Positions 34,281-44,910 of a stretch of 64,000 nt of DNA are shown here, one piece after another. The first letter of the stretch is position 1; each line of letters begins with the position of its first letter. The notes under the pieces are model-generated. The model was not told the DNA's origin. It was given only the letters and a program-made list of their open reading frames with translations, and did not search any database. The translations under genes and the position numbers were made by a program. The DNA is from Strigamia acuminata. Taxonomy: Eukaryota; Arthropoda; Chilopoda; Geophilomorpha; Linotaeniidae. The DNA lies in contig OX442322.1 of the NCBI GenBank assembly GCA_949358305.1, forward strand, positions 2,418,001 through 2,482,000. Direction: 5' to 3'.

Positions 34281-34851
34281 TGTTACGTGGATTCTGGCCC
34301 TTTCTGACCGAGGTCCACATGACTGTTATTAAATGAGTGAGGGGAATGAATGAGGCGTTGTTTATAGTTTCAAATTCCAATCTAATCTTTATTAGATCGG
34401 ACAGACAAAGTCTGTTCGACCTTCATTAATAGTGCGCTTTACAAATCGAATAAATCATCATCAATAATCTTTGAATGAAATGGCATTTACATTATATTAA
34501 TTCAATACAATCAAACAAACACTTAACAACTGGGTGATAAATTATCTAAGTTAAATAAATGTCAAAAACCAAGTCGGCAGCCGTACTCGGTATCGAGCGA
34601 CATTAGACTGGTAAAGTAATTTGATGTTTCCTGTAAAGCAACATAAGATTAAGTGAGCTGTCTTAGAGTGGGTCAGTTCATAGGAAATCTCCTATTCTCC
34701 CCTTAATCAAATTGATCGGTCTAACAGATGACAATGACGGTTTCCAATCGCCACGCCATCTGTTGCCGAAATTTAGCAACACTAAACTAATAATAACTCA
34801 AATTGCGTGTTACGAATCGCGCATTAATCGACACAGTTCGTACACGTGACA
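34281..34851 (-). repeat. 3' LTR of gypsy E
   Basis: 571 bp; minus strand TGTCACGTGTACGAAC to CCACGTAACA. The purine-rich AGCAAAAAAGAGAGT next to it (34852-34866) is the likely polypurine tract. The first 50 bases recur at 42422-42471 with one difference. Confidence 0.92.
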
Positions 34852-35233
34852 ACTCTCTTTTTTGCTGTGATTTGGACCCCAAATTACAAATTTTGGTCCA
34901 GACAGGTCTCTTTTATAGTCGGACATTCTTAAGGAATGTTCGGTTGCTTTTTTTTTTTTTTTTTTTTTATAAGTTATCACTCAGTTGTTTTACAATTATT
35001 TCTCAAAATCAAAAGAAAATTTCACAATTTTTATATGTACTCCCTTTTAGTTTAATCTATACAGATCTTTTGTATTTCTATACTTTATTTTACATGTTCT
35101 CTGAAATGAAATGAAAAGTACAAGAATAAATCAAAACAAAATCAAACTTAAATTTCTTCGAAAGGTTCGAATTTTCCGTGCTGGATCTCGTACAGGATTC
35201 GAACTCGCAATTCCGAGCCTTCCGCTAACTTCA

Positions 35234-36592
35234 TCAGGTCTCGGCACTCAACGTATCTACGAGCAAAATGTCCGCAGCAAAATGCCCGCAGCTGTCCCCA
35301 TCGAGCTGGGCTGCTTTTGGTGGTTCCCATGGCTCGTAACTCGGTATTTCGTATCCAGAACCTATTAAATTGAGTTTAATATTACACCACCACGTGAAAT
35401 GATCCACGTGTGGCTTTCCCGACGAGTCGTAGAACCCCACACACGGTGGAGAACGCTCCATATCAAACACATATATGATCCAGTGTTCTTCCGCCGGTAT
35501 GGGGAAGAACCAGATCTTGTGCTGCTTTGTTGGTTGGTCAACTTGGTCACGGAACCATCGCCATGTATTGGGTTTATCCTCGCCTTTCATTAATTTCGCC
35601 ACGGTTGCCACTGGAAACGCATAAACTATTGGATATCGCTTCATCAACATACCCAAATAATAATCAACCACCGTGTCGTGAACCCAAGATATGCGGCCTG
35701 GCATCAATGCTCCTAAAGAGATCATTTCTCTAGGGCCGACCGCGATGTGTGGTCGCACTTCCGACACGTACATTTGCTCATCCGGGTGATGTTGAAAATA
35801 TTCCGGCCATTTCTCCAGGGCTTCCATCGCTTTATCTGCAGGAATCTTGACTTCATAGTCCACTGGTGGTAACGGTAGGTTGATTCGCGGATCATAAAGC
35901 GCTGTTCTTTTCCCTAATTCTTTCGCGCGATCCACTTTATTACGAATCTTCGCTTCTTCCAGAATCAATACCTGCGCCTCCTGCTTATAAGCTTGAAAGA
36001 TCGGTCGTCCTTCCGCGCCCTTCGGTTGAAGAGGAATGACCGCCGCCGCTAGATTTCTCCGTTCAACGTTAATCTCCAGCAAACGACGGAAATTTCTCCT
36101 CACCGCTCGCTGAGACTGCTCTCGAATAATTTTCAAACCCCTTGGTGTTAATTTCTTTTTCTCGATACCTTCAGTTTTACGACGCAAGGTTCTATTTCGC
36201 TTACGTCGGTCCTGACGGTTTTTCTTTTTAATATACTTCGGGTCGTTTGGATCTAGCATCATTGGTGGCTGGCTATGACCTTTCTTACGTCTGTTGGTAA
36301 ATGGGCGCTCGAACTGGACTATGTCTTCCAATTTAATCGTTTTACTGGTACCCGCTGTTGGATTGTTCAGGTCTATACTCCTGTCGTACCAGTTCCACAT
36401 GGCCATCGGGTCGATCTCTACTTCAGCTTGATCAGGCATTACGTCGTTTAAGCCCGTTGACTCTTCAGTTGGTTCAATCGGCTCAACTTCAATTGGTTCG
36501 GTTGGTTCGTATTCTGGTATTTCAAACTCGTCGCTCTCATCTGAGCTCGAATGGATGTCCATCCTGTCGAATTTGCTCGCCATATTTTCCAT
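35234..36592 (-). CDS. Ulp1/SENP-like (C48) cysteine protease of gypsy E
   Basis: A 452-residue frame from ATG 36592 (MENMASKFDR). Family members process or remove ubiquitin-like modifiers such as SUMO. The N-terminal 100 residues are acidic and Pro/Glu-rich, followed by a Lys/Arg-rich block at about 100-190. The C-terminal 155 residues match the C48 fold: ISWVHDTVVDYYLGML near 301 (compare the W-L-x-D-x-V-I-x-x-Y motif), EEHWIIYVFD with catalytic His370, FYDSSG with Asp389, Gln429, and DGDSCGHFAADILL with the nucleophile Cys435. All catalytic positions are filled. It ends about 380 bp before the 3' LTR and follows pol after an 890-bp AT-rich gap, so it may be made from a spliced or separate RNA. 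Family assignment is confident; function in the element is not known. Confidence 0.88.
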   Translation of the reverse strand: MENMASKFDRMDIHSSSDESDEFEIPEYEPTEPIEVEPIEPTEESTGLNDVMPDQAEVEIDPMAMWNWYDRSIDLNNPTAGTSKTIKLEDIVQFERPFTNRRKKGHSQPPMMLDPNDPKYIKKKNRQDRRKRNRTLRRKTEGIEKKKLTPRGLKIIREQSQRAVRRNFRRLLEINVERRNLAAAVIPLQPKGAEGRPIFQAYKQEAQVLILEEAKIRNKVDRAKELGKRTALYDPRINLPLPPVDYEVKIPADKAMEALEKWPEYFQHHPDEQMYVSEVRPHIAVGPREMISLGALMPGRISWVHDTVVDYYLGMLMKRYPIVYAFPVATVAKLMKGEDKPNTWRWFRDQVDQPTKQHKIWFFPIPAEEHWIIYVFDMERSPPCVGFYDSSGKPHVDHFTWWCNIKLNLIGSGYEIPSYEPWEPPKAAQLDGDSCGHFAADILLVDTLSAET

Positions 36593-37512
36593 TTGACGGT
36601 CCTTCGCACTGTCACTAAGCACTGAACGATTCCAACCTACTTATGAAGAAAATAAAACAAAACAAAATAAAATTAAATAATATCAACTATATTATGCCTA
36701 ATAAATAAAATTATTCCTATTGTAGATAAATATTCCATAATAAACTTCAAACTTCTAACAATTCCTAAAAGAATTTCAAATTAATTAAATTTTTCTTTCA
36801 TTTTTCAAGTTTTCTTTAAAAAATCATTAATATTTTCAAAAACAAACATCAACTCATTCCATTTTACTTATTTACAATAAATTACTCTTATCAAAATTCA
36901 ATCAAATTTCCATCGAAAAATATTTACATTCATCAGACTTATTCAATTTTAACAAAATTCGCAATGAATTCACTTATCGCGTCTCGAATCATTCGTGTTG
37001 TTAGAACTAAATTTTCCAAATTTTCTCTTTGAAATTTATTTTTAATTTACTCTGCTATGCTATTAAATTCAGCATTTTATAATTTTAAAACTTTACCTAA
37101 ATTATTAAGCCTAATTAAAATTCAATGCAGATGAACGAAGATCGCGTTGGGTCCTTTCGCGTCCCCGCCATTCGCACTTTCATTACTTCTTATTTATGCT
37201 TTAAAATCATTTTATTTCACACTAATGTGTCATTAAATTTTACTCCTAATTATTTAAAGTTTTAGTTTAAAACATTTTCACCTAATTAAAATTCTAACAT
37301 GAATGAACGAACATGGCGATTAGTTTCACTTTACGAAAATCGCTCAAAAAACGTTTAAAACCTCAAAATTCATCTCTAAAATCACTTAAAATTATCAATA
37401 TCATTCGTACAAACCTTTTGAAACACAATATCATACACAAAATATAAATAAATAGACAAAAATGATTTTGTTTCCGGGTCACACTATGAGTTCGTGTTCA
37501 CCGTAGCAAGAA
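36593..37512. other. AT-rich spacer of gypsy E, no gene
   Basis: Very AT-rich sequence between pol and the protease gene of element E. No reading frame or repeat family recognised. It could hold the splice acceptor or internal promoter for the downstream gene, but nothing decisive is visible. Confidence 0.5.
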
Positions 37513-40500
37513 TCAGTAGTAATGGCGATAATCTTTTCGTTTCTGCGGTCTGAGTTTGCGCGACCGGAAATCGTTTTTTTGTGTATTTGCGCCATCTTGT
37601 GGCGGATTTTTAAGTTGATTTTCATTAGTTCCTATCAAAGGCTGTGGTTCAAATAGCGATTTTAATGAGATTTGTTCTGTATCGTCTATATAACGTTCTC
37701 TTGGTTTGATTTTCATTATTTCGACTGGTTTTTCGATGTTTTCTTCTACAATTTGTCCTTTTCTACTGATTTTCTTTACTTTATCAGCAAATTTCACTTT
37801 CTTTTCTGGTAATTCTTTCAAAACTTCGTCTATTTCTGGTTCAACTCGTTCTTTATACGGTTTTAATCTTTCTACATTCACTATATCACTTTTCTTTCTT
37901 GTTGAATTGATTATTTCATAATCATTCAGTGCAGTTCTTCGCACAATTTCATATGGGCCGGAAAATTGCGGTAAAAGCTTCTCTGACAAGCCAACTTTTC
38001 TGTTGATGGTTTTCAGATACACCAATTCACCTGGTTCAAACTCTTTGTTGACTCTATCTTCATCAAACCTTTTCTTGCTTTTTGCTGATTGCTTTTCAAG
38101 CCTCTCATTTGCAATTTTCCTGGCCGCTCAAATGAATTTCGCTGTTCTCAAAGTAAACTCTTTCTGTGGCAAATCCAAATTTACATCTACTGTCAAATCC
38201 ACATCATATCCTCGTAAAAGATAATGTGGTGTATAACCTGTTGTTTCATGAACTCCCGTGTTATACGAAAACAGAAGAAATGGAAGAAATTCGTCCCAAT
38301 CAGTATGTTCTTCATTAACGTAACTTTGCAACATTTTTGCGAATGTCGCGTTAAATCTCTCAGTTAATCCGTTTGTTCTTGGATGATATCCTGACGTAGT
38401 TTTATGCAAACTTTTAAACATATTTGAGACTTCCTCAACCATTTTATTCCTGTATTCTGTTCCACGGTCACTTAAGATCTCTCTTGGACTGCCTTCTTTC
38501 AGAATTACTTCATAAAGCAATGTTTTTGCTGCTTCTAACGCTGTAGCTGCTGCTGCTGGTCTAGCTATTGCATTTCTCGAAAGATAATCGGTCACAACAA
38601 AAACATGTTTATTTCCAAGACGTGATAATGGAAATGGTCCAAGTGTATCTATTCCAATTCGCTCAAAAGGCTTTGAAACTGTTGACCATGGCTGCATTAG
38701 TCCTTTCGCTGGTGTAGTCATCGTTTTTGCTTTCGCGCAACTTTGGCAGGACAAGACGTAATTTCTAACGTCCCTATAAATTCTTGTCCAAAAGAATCGT
38801 GTTCTTATTCGTTTCCATGTTTTTGCCAAACCTAAATGAGCTCCTAGTAATCCATCATGCATTTCGTATAATACATCTGTCTGAAGTTGTTTTGGAACTA
38901 CTAGTAACAAATCTTCCATGTTCAGGGAACTGTTTAGTTTTTTCTTCCTGAACAACGTTTTGTTTTGAAGAACGAACTGCTTTAGAGGTCGTCTTCTTTT
39001 TCTTGGAAGTTGCTCTTGGTTTTCTAGCGCTGTTATGAGGTCCAGAAGTTTAGGATCCTTCCTCTGCTCAGCAGGGAGGTCCAAATTTTCCAAGAGAAGC
39101 GAAGGCAATTTTTGGATGTCTTCTTCACTTAACTCTTCCTGGATCCTACTCAGGGCATCAGCATCTGTGTGCTTCTTGCCACTTTTATGAAATATTTCAA
39201 AATCATACTCAGCTAGTTGCAGCGCCCACCTGGCCAGCCGTCCATTTGGATTTCGGACTCCTTTCAGCCATTGGAGGGCAGAATGGTCGGTAATAATTTG
39301 GAATTTCTGTCCATATAAGTACGGTCTAAACTTTTCAATAGCAAAAATGATTGCTAACATTTCCCTTTCAGTTGCAGTGTAATTCATTTCTGCTGTGCTC
39401 ATCATACGACTTGCATAAGCGATGGCACGCTCTTGATTGTTGACTTTTTGCTTCAAAATAGCTCCTAATCCATAAGCACTTGCATCGCATGAAATCATGA
39501 AGGGCTGAGTAAAATCTGGATGCACTAACACCGGCACTGTTATTAATGCTGTTCGAAGCGTGTGGAATGCTTTTTCATGGGGAGGTCCCCAATCAAACTT
39601 TTCATCCTTTTTGGTTAAATTCACCAGAGGTTTGGAAATGTCCGCAAAACCTTTAATAAATTTCCGGTAATACGAGCATAATCCAAGAAAACCACGTAGT
39701 TGTTTAACGTTTACAGGAATTGGAAACTTAGCTACTGAATCCAGATTCCTGGGATCCGGTGAAATACCTTCAGCATCAACCACATGTCCGAGGTATCGTA
39801 TGGTGTGTGTCGCAAACGTACATTTACTCAGTTTGACTTTTAAATTCGCTGCTCTTAGCTTTTCGAAAACTGCCTCCAAATCGACGAGGTGCTGGTCAAA
39901 AGTCTTTGAAAACACTATCAAATCGTCAAGATATGTTATACATACTTTTCCCAGGAGATTTCCAAGCACTTTGTTCATCAATTTTTGAAAGGCGGCTGGG
40001 CTGTTACATAATCCCATTCCAAGGACATTAAACTCATAATGTCCGCTAGACGTGGTGAACGCTGTTTTTTCACGATCTTGTTCGTCTATTTCGACTTGGT
40101 GATATCCCTGAATGAGATCCATCATTGAAAAATACTTTGCACCCGCTAGCTGATCTAGGGTGTCATCTATACGCGGTAAGGGATACACCATTTTCTTTGT
40201 CACTGCATTCAAACGTCTCCAATCTACACAAAATCTCCATTTGCCGTCTCTCTTCTTGATGAGTAGTACTGGTGCACTCCATGGGCTCTCGGATTCTCTA
40301 ATGACTCCTTGCTCAAGTAACTTCTTTGTTTCAGCATCCTCGATTTCTTTTTCCTTAATTGATCGTCTATAAGGTTGTAAATGAATTGGAGGAGAATCTC
40401 CAGTATCTATTCGATGCCTAATCGTGTGAGCTCTGCCTAAATCATTGTCAGTCTTCGCAAATCTATCTGAATTTTTCTTCAACAATTGTAGCATCAGCTC

Positions 40501-41318
40501 TTGTTGTGATGGCGTCATATTGTCATTTGCCATAGACGTGCTAAAGTCAAAATGATCATCTCTTTTTTCATCAAGCACGCCCGACTCAATTACATAAAAA
40601 GCTTTTGCAATTGCTGAATTACGTCCTAAATAGATTGTCTTTTTAGTCGGATTTGCAACTCGCAGAACTCCTTCACCTTTTCTGAATTTGGTCAATGTTT
40701 TGCAGCAAATCACTCCAAATCGATCTACTACTCCACTAAGTGGTTCAATAAATAATTCATCATCTACTTTCTTTGCAATTTTTATTGGTACTATACATTC
40801 ATGTAAAGCTGGTATAGTAATAGGTTTCAAAACTCGAGCTATGTAATTTTGATCGGTATGATTTTTAGACATTGGGAAAATTTCTTGTTGTTCATCTTTT
40901 GGGCCTACAAAGATCTTCTGGTGGTCGTAATCAAGTTTACACCTCGCAGATGTCAGAAAGCTATGTCCAAGCAGTAAATGGTGGCCAAATCCGTTGACGA
41001 TCAGCACTTCAATGGTGTGTTGCTGTTGTCCAACGTCAATAGTGATCTTGGTTTTTCCTTCTGGGATTATTATTGAACCATCTACAACCCTAAGTCGAAT
41101 GTATGGACATGGTTGATATTTGAGCTGCAATGTTCTTACCAAATCTTCATTAATAATATTACGATAACCTCCAGAATCCAAGACACCTGTTATCTCCATA
41201 CCATTCACCACTACCGGAATTTGCAAAAGTTCATCTGTGGCGTTCAACTCAATAATTTCTAATTTCCTTTTTCTTCTTCTCTTCTTTTTGTTATTTCGTC
41301 TTTGTGGCCATTCTAGTT
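37513..41318 (-). pseudogene. Gypsy E Pol: protease, RT, RNase H, integrase (one TGA)
   Basis: Lies in the -1 frame relative to gag and is reached through the heptamer at 41316-41322; the first residues after the shift are strongly basic. Protease has GVLDSGGYRN (DSG active site). RT has VCITYLDDLIVFSK, RNase H has ISCDASAYGLGAIL and later TATEREMLAI. Integrase has a zinc head ending SCQSCAKAK and core acids in IGIDTLGPF, LSDRGTEY and TNGLTERFNA. An in-frame TGA at 38128-38130 interrupts between the core and the C-terminal GPY/F part (PQFSGPYEIVRR). The frame then continues to 37513, ending with a basic tail. The only visible lesion is that TGA. Confidence 0.9.
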
Positions 41319-41322
41319 TCCC
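41313..41322 (-). promoter_or_regulatory. -1 ribosomal frameshift site of gypsy E (G_GGA_AAC TAG)
   Basis: On the minus strand the end of gag reads TCG GGA AAC TAG. The heptamer G_GGA_AAC (41322-41316) has the X_XXY_YYZ form used for -1 frameshifting by retroviruses, and pol is exactly in the -1 frame. No strong downstream hairpin was found by eye. Confidence 0.75.
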
Positions 41323-42421
41323 GATGCATTAGGTGGTCCACCACGTGGGGCTCCTCGATTTCCTCGGCCTCGGTAATTTTCAATAAAATTTTTACCTTTA
41401 TAGTTTGGATTTTTAGGATGACCTTGGTTATTTGGATTTCCCTGTTGTCTTTGACCTTGTGGTGGGTTCCTTTGCTGTTGTGGCGGATTCCATTGCTGTT
41501 GTGGATATTGTTGTTGGAATCCTTGACCTGAATTATTCCACTGATCATTCCAATTACCTCTGATTTGACCTCTATTGTTCCATCCTCTACCTTGGTTCCA
41601 ATTATTGTTATTATTCCACCATCCTCGTTGTTGTCCAGGTCGTCCTCTAAAGTTACCTCTATTGTAGAACTGACCCTGGTTTGGATGTGGCGTATACCAT
41701 TGATTTTGGTAGAAGACTGGCGTAACCTCTGCATATTGGACATCCCCAAACTGCTGCTGTTGTCTTAGCACTTTGACCTCTGCTAACAACTCGTCTTTTG
41801 TTTTATTGACGTCGCTTGGTTCTACCGAGCAACTCGGTGTCACCTTGCTAGGTGTATCAACAGCTTTTTGCAGTAGGGTTAATAAAACTTCTGCAGGGTC
41901 CTCATTGAATGCATGAGCTTCCAATAACCCAAGTTGAGATGTTAGTTGATCCAACGTCTTTGGAAAGTTGACTACTAATTTATCTCTAGTCGCCTTTTTA
42001 AGTGTCTGAAACACATGAAATATCTTTTGCTCTTTAGTGAATGATGGTCTTGCAAAAGAACATTCTTTTAGTATCTTCTGCATGTGTTCCAAAGCTGTTC
42101 CATCCTTGTGCTGCATTGCTTGTAACTTCGACAGTATTGTTGTTATTTGTCGTCTAAACTTAGTCTTCAACGCATCTTTCCATTGTGTCCATGTTCTAGT
42201 CGGATACAGTGGAAGTTGATCTAAATACCATGAGGATGCGGAAGATTTCAGCACAATTGACAGATGTTTAATACGTTCAGTATCATCGGTGATCGTATCT
42301 TCATATCCGATCAACCATGTGTCAATATTTCCTGTAGCCGGATCAAAATCAACTGGATTTCTTCTATTGACCACTAAGTTTTGTAACACTGTCTGTATTG
42401 CTACCAGTTCTGATGATGGCG
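41313..42421 (-). pseudogene. Gypsy E Gag, 5' truncated
   Basis: The frame has no ATG; it runs open into the LTR stub, so the start was lost with the leader. Ty3-type Gag capsid region: ATGNIDTWLIGYED, SSASSWYLDQLP, and WTQWKDALKTKFRRQ. The C-terminal 130 residues are rich in Asn, Gln, Gly and Arg (for example GWWNNNNNWNQGRGW and RGRGNRGAPRGG). No CCHC knuckle is visible, so RNA binding would rest on the RG-rich tail. It ends GNAAC-equivalent codons then TAG, where the last bases form the slippery heptamer G_GGA_AAC. Confidence 0.87.
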
Positions 42422-42471
42422 ATTGCGTGTTACGAATCGCGCATTAATCGACACGGTTCGTACACGTGACA
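42422..42471 (-). repeat. 5' LTR stub of gypsy E
   Basis: The first 50 bases of the LTR (minus strand TGTCACGTGTACGAACCGTG onward to ACACGCAAT). They are fused directly to gag coding sequence and abut the duplication GTAC. U3 remainder, R, U5, primer site and leader are missing. Confidence 0.87.
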
Positions 42472-43137
42472 GTACGCTTCATGTTCACGCTACTCGTTTG
42501 TATGCTGAAGTGGTCGTACATTCAGGCCGACGTCAAGTGTGCGTATCTTTACGCAAAATTGCATAAAACCGTCTACATGCGTCAGCCAAAAGGTTTCATT
42601 TCTGAAGGCAAGGAGAACTATGTCTGCAGGCTCCTCCGAGCTATATTTGGCTTACACCAATCTGGAAGAGAATGGAGAATAGAACTGGAGGAGACTTTAT
42701 TGAAACTAGGACTTGAACACGTGAATTGGTGCAATTGTGTCTATAAATACGGAGATATTGCGTATCTAATCGTCTTTGTAAACGATATTGTTGTCTTTGG
42801 GAAGCAGTACGAAGACGCGATGAAAGTACTCAACATGATTGGAACGCTATTTGATTTAGTGATTCTTGGACAAACGCAGAAATTATTGGGAGTCGAGTTG
42901 GTTCTTCACCAAAGATCATACGTGAACAATGTATTGTTAAAGCTTAAGAACCACTTAGACCATGTGAAAATTTGATCTCAACCAATGACGAAAGCAACTA
43001 TTCTCACAAAACAAGATTGTCCGAACGCGATCGATGAATTCAAAGCTTTGGAAGGAATTCCCTATCGAAGTTTACTTGGATGTTTGGCATTCATCGCGTC
43101 TAGAACAAGGCCCGACATGACTTATGCGGTAAACATC
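42472..43137 (+). pseudogene. Copia C gag-pol, second part (RT)
   Basis: Resumes at RFMFTLLVCMLKWSYIQADVK, exactly where the first part stopped, and runs to RPDMTYAVNI. The catalytic site YVDD of copia B is here FVND, which would abolish RT activity. A TGA lies at 42973-42975, where B has CGA. A short in-frame loss occurs near GVELVLHQR. It ends at the F insertion (CATC duplication). Confidence 0.92.
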
Positions 43138-44890
43138 TGTGATGATTACAAATCCGTATTTATCAATGTTCACAATAGATGGCGCTGTTTACCAAACGCG
43201 CGTAATTCAAATTCGATAAAAGTTAAAAGTTATGATAATTCATTTCTTAGGAGACGTGAATAAAATATACAATATTTTATTTAGCACTAACAAGTATTAT
43301 CTACTTGAAATATTGATTCTACCGAATCAATAACCGTTTACTTACCTGTCGAAGGGAACCAATTGGACTCTTCCTGCCCCCAACTGGGCCCATCTGGACA
43401 TAGTCATATATTAGGTCCGGACTAGTGACCCACGAATCCGCCGATTCGTACGCTGATTGGCTGTCGCCAATCTAGTAGTTCTACAGAACTATATAAGCTT
43501 CAGTTTCTCACCCACTCACCCCCCTGGCTTGATAACTGAACTCGTATACTGTCTGTAGTTGAATTGCTGTTATCGTTTGATTTCACTTTCTCTATCGACA
43601 CATCAGGCCACCTCAGCTCTCCACAATTAGTATTCATTACTATATTGTTATTGTTGTTGTAGGGCATTTTCGGGAAGACCAACCCGGTAATAGACATGCA
43701 TTCGCATGAAATGGTCCCGTAACGTTAGCTTGCTGTTCTACGGGACAGTTAGATTTCGTACGGTGGCTTAATATAACGGTCGTATACAGTACGACCTTGC
43801 TAAATGAAAGTAGGTCCCTCAGCTAACTGGCCTCAGTCCGCTGCAGGATGGCTGTTGTAAACAGCCCGCGCAGGTTCCCGTCTTTTCTCGATTGGTCCTT
43901 CCGCACGTTAAAAGTCGGTAAAGGCCTAATGCACAGGTAACACGCCGGGTTGGTAGCCCGTGAGTAATATCTAAAGATGTTGCGATAAAACAACTACCTG
44001 GATAATGGTAATCCAATGGCAGTGGCCAATTAATATTTTACCCGGTGCTCGATCTACTGATCCCGTCATCGTAAGGCATGCTGGCGGATGGAGGAGTCAA
44101 ATCCTCCCGCGATGGTTCTCCCGACCGTCGTGATGGTCCCCGCCCCATCGTACCCTCCGGGTTAGTAACCCGTGAACGATATATAAAATATATCATGTTA
44201 AACAAATTACTCGGGCATTGGTAATCTTGTATTAGCAATATCTTCTAAACCCGGTAAGTCCATAGAAATGTTTACCTGGTGGTTGGTACCACCGACAGCG
44301 AATTAAAAGCGTACAATTAAATACTCGGCGCCTGATCACGAGATCTTGTCGACGTAAGGCATGCTGGCGGATGGAGTCTCAACAACTCCCGCGACGTTCT
44401 CTCAATTGTCGTGACGGTCCCAGCCCAATTAATATTTATATAACAATTCATTTGTTATATTCCATTAATCACTTTACATTTATTCATTTGGAACATGGAA
44501 TATTCTGCCGAATATTCCTATTTATGCGAAGGACTCTTCGCATCATTAGATACTCGAGCTGCGGACCAAATACGTCTCCGTAGCGTTATTTGTGACGATG
44601 CCGCAAGTCAGCCGTATCCCTTTGGCTTCGCCCGGATCCTCAACCAGTTGATGCCGCCCGTTTACACGCGTCAAGAACCCAATTATGTTATCGTTAATAT
44701 TTAGTAATAAATATGTTATGTCACACTAATATTGTAAGTTATTTCTACTCAGTCATGGATTCATATTTTACACAGACTTCCGTAAGCTTATCTCGGTTAG
44801 GTTGTTGCTACTCCTAGCAACGTCTTGTTTAAACCGATTATTTATCTATCTTAAATGGCTATTAAATCAGCCAAAAGTAGAATCGTCACA
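43138..44890 (+). repeat. 5' LTR of gypsy F
   Basis: TGTGATGATTACAAATCC to AGAATCGTCACA. Holds two diverged sub-repeats about 284 bp apart (around 44071-44150 and 44355-44435), each starting GTAAGGCATGCTGGCGGATG. Small reading frames in it recur in every LTR copy and are not genes. Other copies are at 5603-7350, 55831-56786 and 63561-64000. Confidence 0.95.
43453..43497 (+). promoter_or_regulatory. Likely promoter in the F 5' LTR
   Basis: Two CCAAT boxes face each other in GATTGGCTGTCGCCAATC, and a TATA box ACTATATAAGC follows about 20 bases later. The same arrangement is kept in the solo LTR at 5603-7350 (minus, near 6990-7040) and in the copy near 63860-63900, which supports function. The 3' LTR of F has lost it by deletion. 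Confidence 0.65.
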
Positions 44891-44892
44891 AG

Positions 44893-44910
44893 TGGAGGTT
44901 CTACCGAGAT
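44893..44910 (+). other. Primer binding site of F (tRNA-Gln)
   Basis: TGGAGGTTCTACCGAGAT starts two bases after the LTR. It is complementary to the 3' end of animal tRNA-Gln (…CTCGGTGGAACCT plus CCA) with one mismatch. Confidence 0.8.

Larger units (their letters stand above)
34281..42471 (-). mobile_element. Ty3/gypsy element E carrying a Ulp1-like gene
   Basis: Inserted in the RT of copia C with the 4-bp duplication GTAC (34277-34280 and 42472-42475). On the minus strand: a 50-base 5' LTR stub, gag lacking its start, a -1 frameshift site, pol, about 0.9 kb without a gene, a C48-type protease gene, and a full 571-bp 3' LTR. Primer site, leader and gag start are deleted. The extra gene sits where env lies in errantiviruses, but it is not env. 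Confidence 0.93.

Noticed and set aside
34948-34972. Poly-T run near the E 3' LTR as a retroposon poly-A tail
   Set aside because: No SINE or LINE sequence or duplication beside it; it is better explained as a simple T run in the AT-rich 3' region of element E.
35160-35260. Possible tRNA gene (GTTCGAATC-like T-loop on the minus strand)
   Set aside because: The bases on either side do not pair into T, anticodon or acceptor stems, and it overlaps the end of the gypsy E protease gene and its 3' region.
35234-36592. Envelope gene in element E
   Set aside because: No hydrophobic segments; the C-terminal half has the C48 protease motifs.
43819-44704. Small genes in the F LTR (70-residue frames recurring at 56288-56621, 5815-6670)
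   Set aside because: They recur only because the LTR recurs, have no codon signal, and lie in non-coding GC-rich sub-repeats.
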